Numbered from the stretch's first letter, positions 49,425 through 58,656 are shown. The stretch: 64,000 nt of DNA from Lishizhenia tianjinensis (GCF_900116425.1 NZ_FPAS01000001.1:1061185-1125184), one strand, 5' to 3'. The notes: a model not told the origin generated them from the letters alone. A program made the numbers and translations.

Positions 49425-51557
49425 ATGAAAAAATTTTTACTAGCTACAAGTTTATTACTAACCGGTCATCTCGTGAACGCCCAAACAGTGGAGTTAAGTT
49501 TTGACCAAGATTTTTATACCGTTAAAGAAGGAGAGGCTACCATTAATTTAGGTCTTAGCTTAAATGCGGTGCCAACAACAGATGTGAATTTTGAAGTTGC
49601 ATTGATGGCAAACATTGGAAACATCACTCCTAACTACACCACACAAAGTTTAAGTTTTACAGCAAATGGATCAACTACGCAAAATTTAAGTGTAGCGATT
49701 GCAGATGATAATATTGCCAACAATGACGGATTTTTCGTGGTTGAATTAAGCAACCTTACAGGAGCCACTATTGGTTCACGTGCTCAAACTGTTGTTTATG
49801 TAATTGATAACGATGAAACAGTACCTACTTCTACAGGTGATTTGAATATCAACTACCTAACAAGTTATGAAGTGGCACCCGGAGAATCTGCAGAAATCGT
49901 TGCTTTTGATGAAGCTACAGATAGGTTGTTTGTTTTGAATGCTACAGCTACTCAGGTTGAAATTTTGGATTTTAGTAATCCTTCCAATATCTCGAGTATT
50001 GCTTCTATAGACATGACAGCTTATGGTGCTGGTGCTACGAGTGTTGCTGTGAAAAATGGTATCGTAGCCGCTACGGTGGATGTGCCTAATTTTGGTAACG
50101 GTAAAGTTGTATTTATGGATACCGACGGAAACTTATTGAATTCAGTTGAAGTTGGAAACTTGCCGGATATGGTATGCTTTACACCAGATGGAACAAAAGT
50201 TTTAACCGCCAATGAAGGTCAGCCGAATGATGGATATACGATAGATCCAGAAGGAACGATTTCTATCATAGACATTACAGGAGGAATTGCTAACCTTACT
50301 CAAGCAGATGTAAACACCATTACTTTCAATGCATTTGATGCACAAGAGGCGCAATTAAAGGCAGCTGGTGTTCGCATCTTTGGAGCAGGTGCTACGGTAT
50401 CTCAAGACATGGAGCCTGAATTCATTTCTGTAAATGCTACTTCAACGCTAGCATGGGTTTCTTTACAAGAAAACAATGCTATAGCTACAATAGATTTAGT
50501 AACGGAAGAAATTACCGAGATTTTACCTTTAGGTACCAAAGACCACAGTTTACCAGGAAACGGATTAGACATCTCTGACAAGACAGATTCTGTTGCTATT
50601 ATGAACTGGAATGTGAAAGGAATGTACATGCCAGATGCAATTGCTACTTACGCTGTTAATGGTGTTGATTACATCGTTACTGCTAACGAAGGAGACCAAA
50701 GAGAATATGGCGTGATAGACGAGGATGTTTCTGTAGGAGATTCTGGGTACGATTTAGATCCTACGCTATTCCCAAATGCAGCTTTGTTGAAAGAAGACTT
50801 TTTATTGGGAAGAATAGCAGCGAGTCCGTACGACGGAGATACAGATGGAGATGGTGACATCGATGAGATTCACATTTTTGGTGCTCGATCTTTTAGCATC
50901 TGGAATGCAAGCACGGGAGCTTTGGTATACGACAGTGGTGATGAGTTTGAAAGAATCACAGCAAATGATCCTATCTACGGTGAATTATTCAATGCGAGTA
51001 ATTCTAACAACAATATTAAAAATAGAAGTGATAACAAAGGTCCAGAGCCAGAAGGTATCACGGTGCAAAAAATCAACAACGATTACTACGCTTTTGTAAC
51101 TTTAGAAAGAACAGGTGGAATGATGGTCTACAACATCACAAACCCAACTCAAGCTGCCTTTGTTAAATATGCCAACAGTAGAGATTTAGGAGCAAACGAA
51201 GGTGGAGATTTAGGTCCAGAAGGAATTATATACATCTCAGAAAATGAAAGTCCGAACAACACAGCTATGATTATTATGGCCAATGAAGTAAGTGCAACCT
51301 TGAGCATCTACACAGTTGAAAACATGAATCACAGTGGTCTTGAAAACAACAACACGGAAGCAGGGTTATTGATTTACCCGAATCCAGCTCAAGATTATAT
51401 TTACTTCAATACTGTTACTACTGGTGTGATTGTTAATGCAATGGGGCAAGAAGTTCTTTCTTTCCAAGACAAAGCCTACTTAAATATTGATCAGTTAGAA
51501 AAAGGTATCTACTACTTAAAAACCGAAGCTACTACTGTCAATTTCATCGTTCAATAA
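49425..51557 (+). CDS. Choice-of-anchor I family secreted protein with T9SS type A signal
   Basis: This is an extracellular or surface protein of 710 residues. The start is ATG 49425, opening a signal peptide (MKKFLLATSLLLTGHLVNAQ). Residues about 22-120 form a Calx-beta-like domain (FDQDFYTVKEGEATINL). Residues about 135-620 match the choice-of-anchor I fold, a beta-propeller related to esterases/phosphatases (ESAEIVAFDEATDRLFVLNA, ANEGQPNDGYTIDPEGTISI, DNKGPEPEGITV). The C-terminus is a type A sorting domain (LLIYPNPAQDYIYF, QLEKGIYYLK). It should be exported by type IX secretion. Any enzymatic activity is unproven. Confidence 0.88.
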   Translation: MKKFLLATSLLLTGHLVNAQTVELSFDQDFYTVKEGEATINLGLSLNAVPTTDVNFEVALMANIGNITPNYTTQSLSFTANGSTTQNLSVAIADDNIANNDGFFVVELSNLTGATIGSRAQTVVYVIDNDETVPTSTGDLNINYLTSYEVAPGESAEIVAFDEATDRLFVLNATATQVEILDFSNPSNISSIASIDMTAYGAGATSVAVKNGIVAATVDVPNFGNGKVVFMDTDGNLLNSVEVGNLPDMVCFTPDGTKVLTANEGQPNDGYTIDPEGTISIIDITGGIANLTQADVNTITFNAFDAQEAQLKAAGVRIFGAGATVSQDMEPEFISVNATSTLAWVSLQENNAIATIDLVTEEITEILPLGTKDHSLPGNGLDISDKTDSVAIMNWNVKGMYMPDAIATYAVNGVDYIVTANEGDQREYGVIDEDVSVGDSGYDLDPTLFPNAALLKEDFLLGRIAASPYDGDTDGDGDIDEIHIFGARSFSIWNASTGALVYDSGDEFERITANDPIYGELFNASNSNNNIKNRSDNKGPEPEGITVQKINNDYYAFVTLERTGGMMVYNITNPTQAAFVKYANSRDLGANEGGDLGPEGIIYISENESPNNTAMIIMANEVSATLSIYTVENMNHSGLENNNTEAGLLIYPNPAQDYIYFNTVTTGVIVNAMGQEVLSFQDKAYLNIDQLEKGIYYLKTEATTVNFIVQ

Positions 51558-51577
51558 TTAATTTCTGAAACGATAAG

Positions 51578-51611
51578 GAAGGACGTTCATTTATTTGAAC
51601 GTCCTTTTTTT
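51578..51611 (+). terminator. Intrinsic terminator of the choice-of-anchor gene
   Basis: AGGACGTTCA (51580-51589) pairs with TGAACGTCCT (51596-51605), followed by seven Ts. It lies 22 bp after the stop. Confidence 0.88.
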
Positions 51612-51642
51612 ATTCGCTTAAAACTTTCGTTTTAAAATCAAA

Positions 51643-51654
51643 TAAAACGTTTTA
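51643..51654. promoter_or_regulatory. Palindrome TAAAACGTTTTA upstream of the outer-membrane gene
   Basis: This is a perfect 12-bp palindrome 89 bp before the start at 51744, with a second near copy TAAAACGTTC at 51674-51683 and a half-site TCGTTTTA at 51628-51635. It may be an operator cluster. Confidence 0.3.
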
Positions 51655-51743
51655 AACCACGAATAAAAAAGTATAAAACGTTCAATACTAGATTTTTTCG
51701 TTAAAAAGCAGCATCGAAGTACCTTGTTCAAAAAAAAGCAGCT

Positions 51744-52400
51744 ATGAACAAGAAACTTTTAGGAACACTATGTCTTACCCTTGGTCTACTTACTACTCCG
51801 GCTAAAGCACAGGTTATTTCTGAAAATGATCTAGGTTTTCATGTCGCCGCCTCGGTTTACACCGATTTTGAGCCCTACATCCCGGTTCACGCCTACTTTG
51901 GGACCAACCTTGAATTAGGTTTTGATTGGACCCATTACTACCAAAGAGATAAGTTTTGGAAAACGGGGATTAGCTACACCTTTTACAAGTCTCCCTTTAA
52001 AAATGGTATGTCGTACTACGACGAGTACATACAAATACCTTTTGTTTTCTCTATTGCCAAGTGCAGGGAGTTTAAGCACAACACGGATCTATACATGACC
52101 TTTGGTCCACAAGTATCCATACAAACGCGTCAAGGTAGAGCGGAAAGAACGGATAGATATTACGATTTTGAGGAGAGTCACTTTGGAGGTGCCATAAAGT
52201 TTGGACTTACCGGAGAATTTGCCTTGTATCAAAACATGACCAATTATGCACATGCAGGAGGTTTACGTTTAAGTACAGATATCCCAAAACTATTGATACG
52301 TACCCAAGAGGATTGGATGGTATATGATCAATACATCACGGCTACCTTGTTTTATAGCATAAGTAAAAGAAGACGTCCCAAGAAGAAAAGTACCTACTAA
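51744..52400 (+). CDS. Hypothetical outer-membrane beta-barrel protein
   Basis: This is an exported protein of 218 residues. A signal peptide (1-22, TTPAKAQ) is followed by alternating aromatic/polar strands (GFHVAASVYTDF, LELGFDWTHYY, TGISYTFYKSP, LYMTFGPQVSIQ) and a strand-like end (YITATLFYSISKRRR) with a basic tail. It looks like a small 8-10-stranded barrel but matches no family I can name. It stands alone between terminators. Confidence 0.6.
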   Translation: MNKKLLGTLCLTLGLLTTPAKAQVISENDLGFHVAASVYTDFEPYIPVHAYFGTNLELGFDWTHYYQRDKFWKTGISYTFYKSPFKNGMSYYDEYIQIPFVFSIAKCREFKHNTDLYMTFGPQVSIQTRQGRAERTDRYYDFEESHFGGAIKFGLTGEFALYQNMTNYAHAGGLRLSTDIPKLLIRTQEDWMVYDQYITATLFYSISKRRRPKKKSTY

Positions 52401-52405
52401 ACCTA

Positions 52406-52447
52406 AATCCCATCCGCTGATTTTTTTGGTTGATGGGATTGCTTTTA
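52406..52447 (+). terminator. Terminator-like hairpin after the outer-membrane gene
   Basis: AATCCCATC (52406-52414) pairs with GATGGGATT (52432-52440), followed by GCTTTT. The 17-nt loop contains a T-run, so it is weaker than the others. Confidence 0.5.
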
Positions 52448-52480
52448 GGTGAATGTAGAAGGTACACTTAACCCTATATC

Positions 52481-52515
52481 AAAAAAAATCCCAGTAGATG
52501 AACTACTGGGATTTT
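52481..52515 (-). terminator. Bidirectional intrinsic terminator at the end of the psd operon
   Basis: AAAATCCCAGTAG (52485-52497) pairs with CTACTGGGATTTT (52503-52515). On the minus strand eight Ts follow. It lies 20 bp after the psd stop. Confidence 0.88.
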
Positions 52516-52534
52516 CTTTATATATCCTAATGAA

Positions 52535-53197
52535 TTATAGTGAACCAATTTTGGTAAGCTTACCTTTTACCACATCACCAATTTTCACATCAACTTTTGC
52601 ATCTAAAGGCAAAAACAAGTCGATACGTGAACCAAATTTGATGAAACCGAACTCTGTTCCTTGATCTACCTTATCTCCTTCTTTGGCGTAGTAACAAATT
52701 CTTCTTGCTACCGCTCCTGCAATTTGTCTGAATAATACTTCTTTCCCATTCTCGTGCTGTACAACAAAAGTACTTCTTTCATTGTCTGTACTCGACTTCG
52801 GGTGCCAAGCCACCAAGAACAAACCTGGGTGGTATTTCACGTATTTAACGATACCTTTAATAGGGTTCCAGTTGGCATGTACATTTAAAGGCGACATGAA
52901 AATTGAAACTTGAATTCTCTTATCTTTAAAATATTCAGTTTCTTCTACCTCTTCGATAACTACAACTTTACCATCGGCAGGACAAACGATGTCTAAATCT
53001 TCTGCATTTACCGTTCTATTGGGAACTCTAAAGAATTGTACAATTAAGTACAACATCACTACTTCTCCTAATGTTAGTAGGTAGTATAACCAATCCCAAC
53101 CTGTTGCTTGTAACAAGAAATAATTTCCAACATGGATAGCTCCTAAAATAAGCACTCCAATTAAAATTATTAAATAACCTTCTCTGTGTAGTTTCAT
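52535..53197 (-). CDS. psd: Phosphatidylserine decarboxylase (short, proteobacterial-archaeal type)
   Basis: Psd makes phosphatidylethanolamine from phosphatidylserine. The proenzyme has 220 residues, as in the short subtype. Two N-terminal membrane segments (about 7-30 and 38-55) precede the catalytic part (DIVCPADGKVV, PLNVHANWNPIKG). Self-cleavage should occur between Gly189 and Ser190 in KFGSRIDLFLP, leaving a pyruvoyl group on Ser190. It follows cdsA, which makes the CDP-diacylglycerol used to form phosphatidylserine. Confidence 0.93.
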   Translation of the reverse strand: MKLHREGYLIILIGVLILGAIHVGNYFLLQATGWDWLYYLLTLGEVVMLYLIVQFFRVPNRTVNAEDLDIVCPADGKVVVIEEVEETEYFKDKRIQVSIFMSPLNVHANWNPIKGIVKYVKYHPGLFLVAWHPKSSTDNERSTFVVQHENGKEVLFRQIAGAVARRICYYAKEGDKVDQGTEFGFIKFGSRIDLFLPLDAKVDVKIGDVVKGKLTKIGSL

Positions 53198-53261
53198 TCT
53201 AATGTGTTAAGGGAAGCCTTCGCTTCGGTATCATATCTAAAAATCGGCGCTAAAATACATA

Positions 53262-54074
53262 TTAAATGCAGATAATATACCACGTATAAAAAAGTGGTGC
53301 CGCAAATAATGTTGCATCGAACCTGTCTAAAATTCCTCCATGTCCTGGAAGAATGTTTCCACTGTCTTTTATCCCCAAGCTTCTTTTAATCATAGACTCA
53401 AACAAATCTCCGAAAATAGCACCAAAGGCAGCTAAGAAAGCTGCTGGTATCCAAAAGACAAGACTCATGTTGGTCAATTCAGAAAATAGATAACCGGCAA
53501 ACATGGCAAAAACAATTCCTCCTACTGTTCCTTCCCATGTTTTCTTTGGAGAGATGCGTTCGAACAATTTATTTTTACCTATCATACGTCCTGTAAGGTA
53601 GGCAAAGGTGTCGTTACTCCAAATAATAGTAAACATTCCTACAGGTATTAGCCATTGTCCTTCTTTAGCCTCTACATCTTTCAATGCCATCACTAAAAAC
53701 AAAGGAAGAATTACGTAAACCCAACCGAAAACGGTTACGGCTACATTGCTTAATGGAGATTTTGATTTACGGAAAAGTTCAGGAATAAGGGCTAAAAAGG
53801 TTAAAGGCAACAACAACACGATGTACTTTGCATCTAAAAACTCCCAACGCATGTATATAAGTACAAATAGAATGGAGATTCCTCCTACCATACCTATTTT
53901 CTCATCTGGAGAGACCGTCTTACTATTTCTAAACAATCTATAGAATTCAGAAAGTCCTAATACAATAAACAACGAAAGTACACCAACTGTGGTATACTCT
54001 CCAAAATAAAGTCCTCCTATGATTAGCCCTACAAACGCGGCTCCAGTAAGCGACCTTAACAGTATATCATTCAT
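53262..54074 (-). CDS. cdsA: Phosphatidate cytidylyltransferase
   Basis: CdsA makes CDP-diacylglycerol, the precursor of all phospholipids, in the inner membrane. The 270-residue protein has eight hydrophobic segments and the family signature KRSLGIKDSGNILPGHGGILDRFDA in its C-terminal quarter, preceded by SPKKTWEGTVGG. Its start overlaps the DUF2007 gene by 8 bp and psd follows 64 bp downstream. Confidence 0.95.
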   Translation of the reverse strand: MNDILLRSLTGAAFVGLIIGGLYFGEYTTVGVLSLFIVLGLSEFYRLFRNSKTVSPDEKIGMVGGISILFVLIYMRWEFLDAKYIVLLLPLTFLALIPELFRKSKSPLSNVAVTVFGWVYVILPLFLVMALKDVEAKEGQWLIPVGMFTIIWSNDTFAYLTGRMIGKNKLFERISPKKTWEGTVGGIVFAMFAGYLFSELTNMSLVFWIPAAFLAAFGAIFGDLFESMIKRSLGIKDSGNILPGHGGILDRFDATLFAAPLFYTWYIICI

Positions 54075-54261
54075 TTTCTTTGCTAATTAGATATTTGGCC
54101 TTTAAGATAAAATTTTGGTGAACATAGAGTTCTATTTCTCCAAAGGCATTATACGAAGAATCCCGTTTATCAATAATGAAAACGGGAATTCCTTCTTCTT
54201 CAAGATGTAATTTTTTAAGTGTGGCCAAATGCAGCTCGGTAGTTGAAAATACCAAGCGCAT
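54067..54261 (-). CDS. DUF2007-family small protein
   Basis: This is a small soluble protein of 64 residues of the DUF2007 type (putative signal transducers related to the PII fold by some predictions). It starts MRLVFSTTELHLATL and contains DKRDSSYNAFGEIELYV, typical of the family. I place the start at 54261; an upstream ATG at 54324 would add 21 residues and overlap the end of ftsH by 47 bp. It overlaps cdsA by 8 bp. Confidence 0.75.
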   Translation of the reverse strand: MRLVFSTTELHLATLKKLHLEEEGIPVFIIDKRDSSYNAFGEIELYVHQNFILKAKYLISKENE

Positions 54262-54277
54262 TTCACTAAAAGGAGTA

Positions 54278-56362
54278 TTAGTCTTCTTTAGTTTCTGTAT
54301 CCACGCTATTAGTTTCTTGATCATTTTTTACTTCTTCTTCGGCAACAATCTCTGCATTCTCTGCAGTTTCTTGAACTTGATCTATGATTTTTTCAGCTAC
54401 CGTCTCTTCTTTATCCCATTGACGTTTACCAAAAATCTCTTCCAAATCCTCTTTAAATATAACCTCTTTTGCCAATAATTTATCTGCTAAAGCTGTCAAT
54501 TTATCTTTGTTATCCGTCAATACCTGCAATGCTCTTTGGTATTGTTCTTCTATCATTTTACTAACCTCTTCATCAATAATCTTCGCGGTATCTTCTGAAT
54601 AAGGTTTTGTAAAAGCGCTTTGTCCTTGCGAATCATAGAAAGAAATGTTCCCTACTTTTTTGTTCAATCCGTAGATAGAAACCATAGCGTAGGCTTGTTT
54701 GGTTACTTTCTCCAAATCGCTCAATGCACCTGTAGAAATTTTACCGAAGATCAACTGCTCTGCAGCTCTACCTCCTAATGCAGAACACATTTCATCCAAA
54801 ATTTGCTCTGTAGTTGTAATACTTCTTTCTTCTGGCAAGTACCAAGCAGCTCCTAAAGATTGACCTCTAGGTACAATTGTAACTTTTACCAATGGGTGCG
54901 CATATTGCAACAACCAAGAGATAGTAGCGTGACCTGCTTCGTGGAAGGCAATCGACTTCTTCTCTTCTTTAGTAATGATTTTGTTTTTCTTCTCTAAACC
55001 ACCGATAATTCTATCTACAGCATCCAAGAAATCTTGTTTCTCTACAAAAGGCTTTTGTTTTCTTGCTGCAATAAGGGCTGCTTCGTTACATAAGTTAGCG
55101 ATATCAGCTCCACTAAATCCAGGTGTTTGTTTCGATAAGAAATCGATGTCCATTTCCTTGTCTAACTTCAAAGGTTTTAAATGCACTTGGAAAATTTCCT
55201 TACGTTCATTTAAATCTGGCATATCTACATAAATCTGTCTATCGAAACGACCTGCACGCATTAAAGCTTTGTCTAATACATCTGCACGGTTGGTTGCTGC
55301 CAAGATGATAACTCCAGAATTGGTTCCGAAACCATCCATCTCTGTTAACAACTGGTTCAAGGTATTCTCACGCTCGTCGTTAGATCCCATAGAGTTACTT
55401 TTCCCTCTGGCTCTACCGATAGCATCTATCTCATCAATAAAGATAATCGCTGGAGATTTTTCTTTGGCTTGTTTGAACAAGTCACGCACACGCGATGCTC
55501 CTACCCCAACAAACATCTCTACGAAATCTGAACCTGAAAGCGAGAAGAAAGGTACTTGAGCTTCTCCCGCAACTGCTTTTGCTAACAAAGTTTTACCTGT
55601 TCCTGGAGGTCCTACCAATAAGGCTCCTTTCGGAATTTTAGCACCTAGCTCTGTATATTTCTTTGGGTTTTTAAGGAAGTCAACAATTTCCTCTACCTCT
55701 TCTTTAGCACCTTCTAATCCTGCAACATCTTTAAAGGTAACATCTGTACCTTTTCCTTTTTCAAAGACTTGGGCTTTCGATTTACCAATGTTAAAGATTT
55801 GTCCACCAGGACCACCACCTGCTCCACCAGACATTCTTCTCATGATGAACATCCAGATCACGATAATGATCAATACTGGGAAGATGAAAGCGATGATTTG
55901 ACTCAAGTAATTCACCTCGTTGTCCACATTGTATGAACCCAAAGGCTGCTTACCGCTTGCCACCAACTTTTCATTTGCTTTTTCATAATTCTTATCAAAA
56001 ACTTCCTGACTAGAAATATCTAAAGAGAACTTTGGTTTACTTCTAGCAGAAAAAGCACTTGGTTGGTTAGACATGATACGCTTCATACGATCATAGTCTT
56101 TTTTCGCACCACTGCCGTTATCGAAATTACCGTTTTCTATTGCTTTTTGTCCCTCCTCAGTAACCTGGAAGTCTACTCTGTTCTGATTTCTAATCAACAC
56201 AACATTTTCCACGTATCCATTCTCCATCAACTCGATGAAAGTACCTCTACTCACATCGCTTCCACCGTTGGATCCCATGAAAAACTGTGCTCCTAGAATT
56301 AACACTGCTATACCAGCGTAAATCCAGTAAATCGAATACTGATTTTTCTTCTTTTTTGCCAT
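54278..56362 (-). CDS. ftsH: ATP-dependent zinc metalloprotease FtsH
   Basis: FtsH is a membrane-anchored AAA+ protease that removes damaged membrane proteins and sets lipid balance. The protein has 694 residues. Two membrane segments (about 10-28 and 160-178) flank a periplasmic part. The AAA+ module has Walker A (GPPGTGKT), Walker B (IIFIDEIDAIG) and the arginine-finger region (MRAGRFDRQIY). The zinc site is HEAGH. A 50-residue acidic tail ends the protein. It follows rsfS after 7 bp and heads toward cdsA and psd. Confidence 0.97.
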   Translation of the reverse strand: MAKKKKNQYSIYWIYAGIAVLILGAQFFMGSNGGSDVSRGTFIELMENGYVENVVLIRNQNRVDFQVTEEGQKAIENGNFDNGSGAKKDYDRMKRIMSNQPSAFSARSKPKFSLDISSQEVFDKNYEKANEKLVASGKQPLGSYNVDNEVNYLSQIIAFIFPVLIIIVIWMFIMRRMSGGAGGGPGGQIFNIGKSKAQVFEKGKGTDVTFKDVAGLEGAKEEVEEIVDFLKNPKKYTELGAKIPKGALLVGPPGTGKTLLAKAVAGEAQVPFFSLSGSDFVEMFVGVGASRVRDLFKQAKEKSPAIIFIDEIDAIGRARGKSNSMGSNDERENTLNQLLTEMDGFGTNSGVIILAATNRADVLDKALMRAGRFDRQIYVDMPDLNERKEIFQVHLKPLKLDKEMDIDFLSKQTPGFSGADIANLCNEAALIAARKQKPFVEKQDFLDAVDRIIGGLEKKNKIITKEEKKSIAFHEAGHATISWLLQYAHPLVKVTIVPRGQSLGAAWYLPEERSITTTEQILDEMCSALGGRAAEQLIFGKISTGALSDLEKVTKQAYAMVSIYGLNKKVGNISFYDSQGQSAFTKPYSEDTAKIIDEEVSKMIEEQYQRALQVLTDNKDKLTALADKLLAKEVIFKEDLEEIFGKRQWDKEETVAEKIIDQVQETAENAEIVAEEEVKNDQETNSVDTETKED

Positions 56363-56369
56363 TATTATT

Positions 56370-56753
56370 TTAATCTAAATTAGGAATATCTGTTCTTTTC
56401 GCATCTGCCCATAAATCTTCGATTTCGTAAAAGCTACGAACATCTTTATGGAAGATATGAACTACTACGTTAACGTAGTCTAACAATACCCACTCTCCGT
56501 TACGCTTCCCTTCTTCGTGCCATGGTTTATCTCGCAACACCTTACGTGTATGGCGAACTATGGAATTACTAGCACCTTCTACCTGAGTGGTAGAATCACC
56601 GCTACAAATCACAAAAAAATCAGTAACTGAATTATGAATATCTCTTAAGTCTAAGATGGTAATGTCTTTGGCCTTTACCTCTTGCATTCCCTCGACTATT
56701 GTCTCGGCCAAAATTCGGGAATCTATTTTCTCTATTACTTTATGCATTCTCAA
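56370..56753 (-). CDS. rsfS: Ribosomal silencing factor RsfS
   Basis: RsfS (Iojap family) binds ribosomal protein uL14 and stops the subunits joining when nutrients are low. It has 127 residues with the family core IHNSVTDFFVICSGDSTTQV and WVLLDYVNVVVHIF. An internal ATG at 56747 (MHKVIEK) is an equally likely start. A -7 core at 56768-56775 precedes it. It leads the ftsH-DUF2007-cdsA-psd run. Confidence 0.94.
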   Translation of the reverse strand: MRMHKVIEKIDSRILAETIVEGMQEVKAKDITILDLRDIHNSVTDFFVICSGDSTTQVEGASNSIVRHTRKVLRDKPWHEEGKRNGEWVLLDYVNVVVHIFHKDVRSFYEIEDLWADAKRTDIPNLD

Positions 56754-56767
56754 TTTTGAGTGTACTA

Positions 56768-56775
56768 CAAATCTA
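56768..56775 (-). promoter_or_regulatory. -7 promoter element of the rsfS-ftsH operon
   Basis: The minus strand reads TAGATTTG, an exact TAnnTTTG match, 15 bp before the ATG at 56753 (21 bp before 56747). Confidence 0.45.
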
Positions 56776-56823
56776 ATTAAATTTTAATTTTACGCTCGGT
56801 CTTTTAAACTCATTGTTGCAGAT

Positions 56824-57582
56824 ATGACGCAAACAAAAATCGGTCATAAAATTATACATCTAGAACGTGTGGATTCTACAAACAACTATGCTGCCAACGA
56901 GGGGAAGCAAGGTAAAATCTCTCACGGCACTGTTATTTTGGCAGATATACAGACAAATGGCAGAGGTCAACGCGGCAACACATGGCAATCTGACCCCTTT
57001 TCTAACTTAACAATGAGTCTCTACCTGACTCCCAACGCCATAATCAAACAAAACCAGCATAGTTTAAATTACGCAGTGAGTTTAGCCCTAAAAGATGTAC
57101 TGGTTAAGCACGCTGAAAACGTCAATATAAAATGGCCCAATGATTTACTAATAGGTAAGCGAAAAATAGCTGGAATATTGATAGAAAATCAGTGGGGCCC
57201 TTTCGGAATACAATCTTGTATAGTCGGTATAGGTTTAAACTTGAATCAAGAAAAGTTTGAGCACGATTTGGGCATTTCCCTAAGTCAAGCCACAGGTAAG
57301 CATCATACACCCTACAACATCATGTTAGCGTTTTGTCATGCCTTCCAAGAAAGATGGGACAGTATGGAGAGCATGGGAGCAGATGCTTTGAAAAAAGAGT
57401 TTGACAAGGCCCTTTGGTTGCGTGGTGTTGAAAGTACTTTTGTGGATGCTGAAACACTTGAGGAATTCAACGCGATACTTGTAGATACCGATGAATTCGG
57501 AAATTTACGACTACAAAAAGAAAACGGACGCATCGAGAGCTTTCGCAATCAATCCATCCGTTTCAAAGATCGTATGGTATAG
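56824..57582 (+). CDS. birA: Biotin-[acetyl-CoA-carboxylase] ligase
   Basis: BirA attaches biotin to the carrier domain of acetyl-CoA carboxylase and other carboxylases. This is the single-domain form without the DNA-binding N-terminus (252 residues). The motifs are DSTNNYA, NGRGQRGNTW (biotinyl-AMP loop), IKWPNDLL and KIAGILIE. It reads divergently from rsfS, 70 bp away. Confidence 0.95.
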   Translation: MTQTKIGHKIIHLERVDSTNNYAANEGKQGKISHGTVILADIQTNGRGQRGNTWQSDPFSNLTMSLYLTPNAIIKQNQHSLNYAVSLALKDVLVKHAENVNIKWPNDLLIGKRKIAGILIENQWGPFGIQSCIVGIGLNLNQEKFEHDLGISLSQATGKHHTPYNIMLAFCHAFQERWDSMESMGADALKKEFDKALWLRGVESTFVDAETLEEFNAILVDTDEFGNLRLQKENGRIESFRNQSIRFKDRMV

Positions 57583-57588
57583 AGGATT

Positions 57589-57990
57589 TTAGGCCTCGTA
57601 TTTTTCTTTAATCTTATTGGTCATGTAATTGAAAAGGTTGGTCAAAGGTTTTTGCACCATCATTTTCAAGAACGCATTTACTTTCCCATCGAAGTGAATA
57701 TACCCTTGAGTTTGATCACCTTGAGGCTGCATGAAAATCGTTAAATCAAAAGGGAAAGGAGACTTTGCCCCAGCTTTCATAATGATTTGTTGATTTTCTA
57801 TCATTTCTTTTTGTTCCAAAGTAATGATGATACCGCCTTGAACTTTAAAGCTACATTCGGTTTGTGTTGCTGTAAAATCTTTTACATCATCTTGTGGTAA
57901 AAGTTCGCCGATGTTGTTGGCATCCTTCAAAAAGTTGAATACCGTATTCACATCTGCATTTACAACTACTTTTTCACTATCAATCTTCAT
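57589..57990 (-). CDS. SRPBCC (START-like) family protein
   Basis: This is a small soluble protein of 133 residues with the helix-grip pattern of the SRPBCC superfamily: MKIDSEKVVVNADVNTVFNFLKD at the start, LLPQDDVKDF, and a long C-terminal helix (FLKMMVQKPLTNLFNYMTNKI). Members bind small lipids or act as hydrolases, but no catalytic residue is visible. It begins 3 bp after pyrE, so it is cotranscribed. Confidence 0.8.
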   Translation of the reverse strand: MKIDSEKVVVNADVNTVFNFLKDANNIGELLPQDDVKDFTATQTECSFKVQGGIIITLEQKEMIENQQIIMKAGAKSPFPFDLTIFMQPQGDQTQGYIHFDGKVNAFLKMMVQKPLTNLFNYMTNKIKEKYEA

Positions 57991-57993
57991 CGC

Positions 57994-58644
57994 TTATGCT
58001 TCTTTTGGAGACCATTCTGCAGGATTCTCTTTCCATTCTCTTAAAGAAACTAAATCTTCTTTTGAGATAGCACCTTGCTCTAAGGCCAAATCCATTAAAA
58101 TATCGTAGTTAGAAAGCACAACGTACGGACAATTTGCTTCCTCAAAGTTCTTTTGAGAAATTTTAAATCCGTAAGAGAAAATAGCTGCTAAACCTTTCAC
58201 GTTTAACCCAGCTTCTCTTAAAGCTTCAACAGCTTTTAAAGAAGAACCACCTGTAGAAATTAAATCTTCAATTACTACAACATTTTGTCCTTCAGAAAAA
58301 TCACCTTCAATTTGGTTACCCAAACCGTGACCTTTCGCTGAAGATCTTACATAAATAAATGGCACTCCTAATTCTTGCGCTACTAATGCACCTTGTGCAA
58401 TTCCTCCTGTAGCCACTCCTGCAATCACATCCGGCTTACCGTATTTCTCCAAAATGATCTCAGAATAACTTTGTCTTATAAAAGTTCTAATGTTTGGATA
58501 AGACAAAGTTTTACGGTTATCACAATAGATTGGAGATTTCCATCCAGACGCCCATGTAAAAGGAGATGTGGGCTCAAGTTTTATTGCTTTAATTTGTAAC
58601 AAAAATTCTGCTACTTTTGAAGCGTTATCCTTATTTAAAATCAT
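57994..58644 (-). CDS. pyrE: Orotate phosphoribosyltransferase
   Basis: PyrE joins orotate to phosphoribosyl pyrophosphate in pyrimidine synthesis. The 216-residue protein has the PRPP-binding motif VVVIEDLISTGGSS and the family N-terminus with FTWASGWKSPIYCDNR. The start at 58644 (MILNKDNASKVAEFLLQIKAIKLEP) fits other members. The promoter core TACATTTG at 58656-58649 lies so near the ATG that the mRNA would have almost no leader. The neighbouring NUDIX gene diverges 7 bp away. Confidence 0.96.
   Translation of the reverse strand: MILNKDNASKVAEFLLQIKAIKLEPTSPFTWASGWKSPIYCDNRKTLSYPNIRTFIRQSYSEIILEKYGKPDVIAGVATGGIAQGALVAQELGVPFIYVRSSAKGHGLGNQIEGDFSEGQNVVVIEDLISTGGSSLKAVEALREAGLNVKGLAAIFSYGFKISQKNFEEANCPYVVLSNYDILMDLALEQGAISKEDLVSLREWKENPAEWSPKEA
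58588..58619 (+). promoter_or_regulatory. Promoter of the NUDIX gene, inside pyrE
   Basis: TTTA (58588-58591), 20 bp, TACTTTTG (58612-58619), 32 bp before the ATG at 58652. It overlaps the first codons of the divergent pyrE. Confidence 0.5.
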
Positions 58645-58648
58645 GCCG

Positions 58649-58656
58649 CAAATGTA
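58649..58656 (-). promoter_or_regulatory. -7 promoter element of pyrE
   Basis: The minus strand reads TACATTTG, an exact TAnnTTTG match that ends 4 bp before the pyrE ATG (58644) and overlaps the ATG of the divergent NUDIX gene. No clear -33 TTTG at 19 bp. Confidence 0.4.

Noticed and set aside
54262..54324. Longer N-terminus for the DUF2007 protein (start 54324)
   Set aside because: It overlaps ftsH by 47 bp and adds a Lys-rich leader that the family lacks. The start at 54261 fits better.
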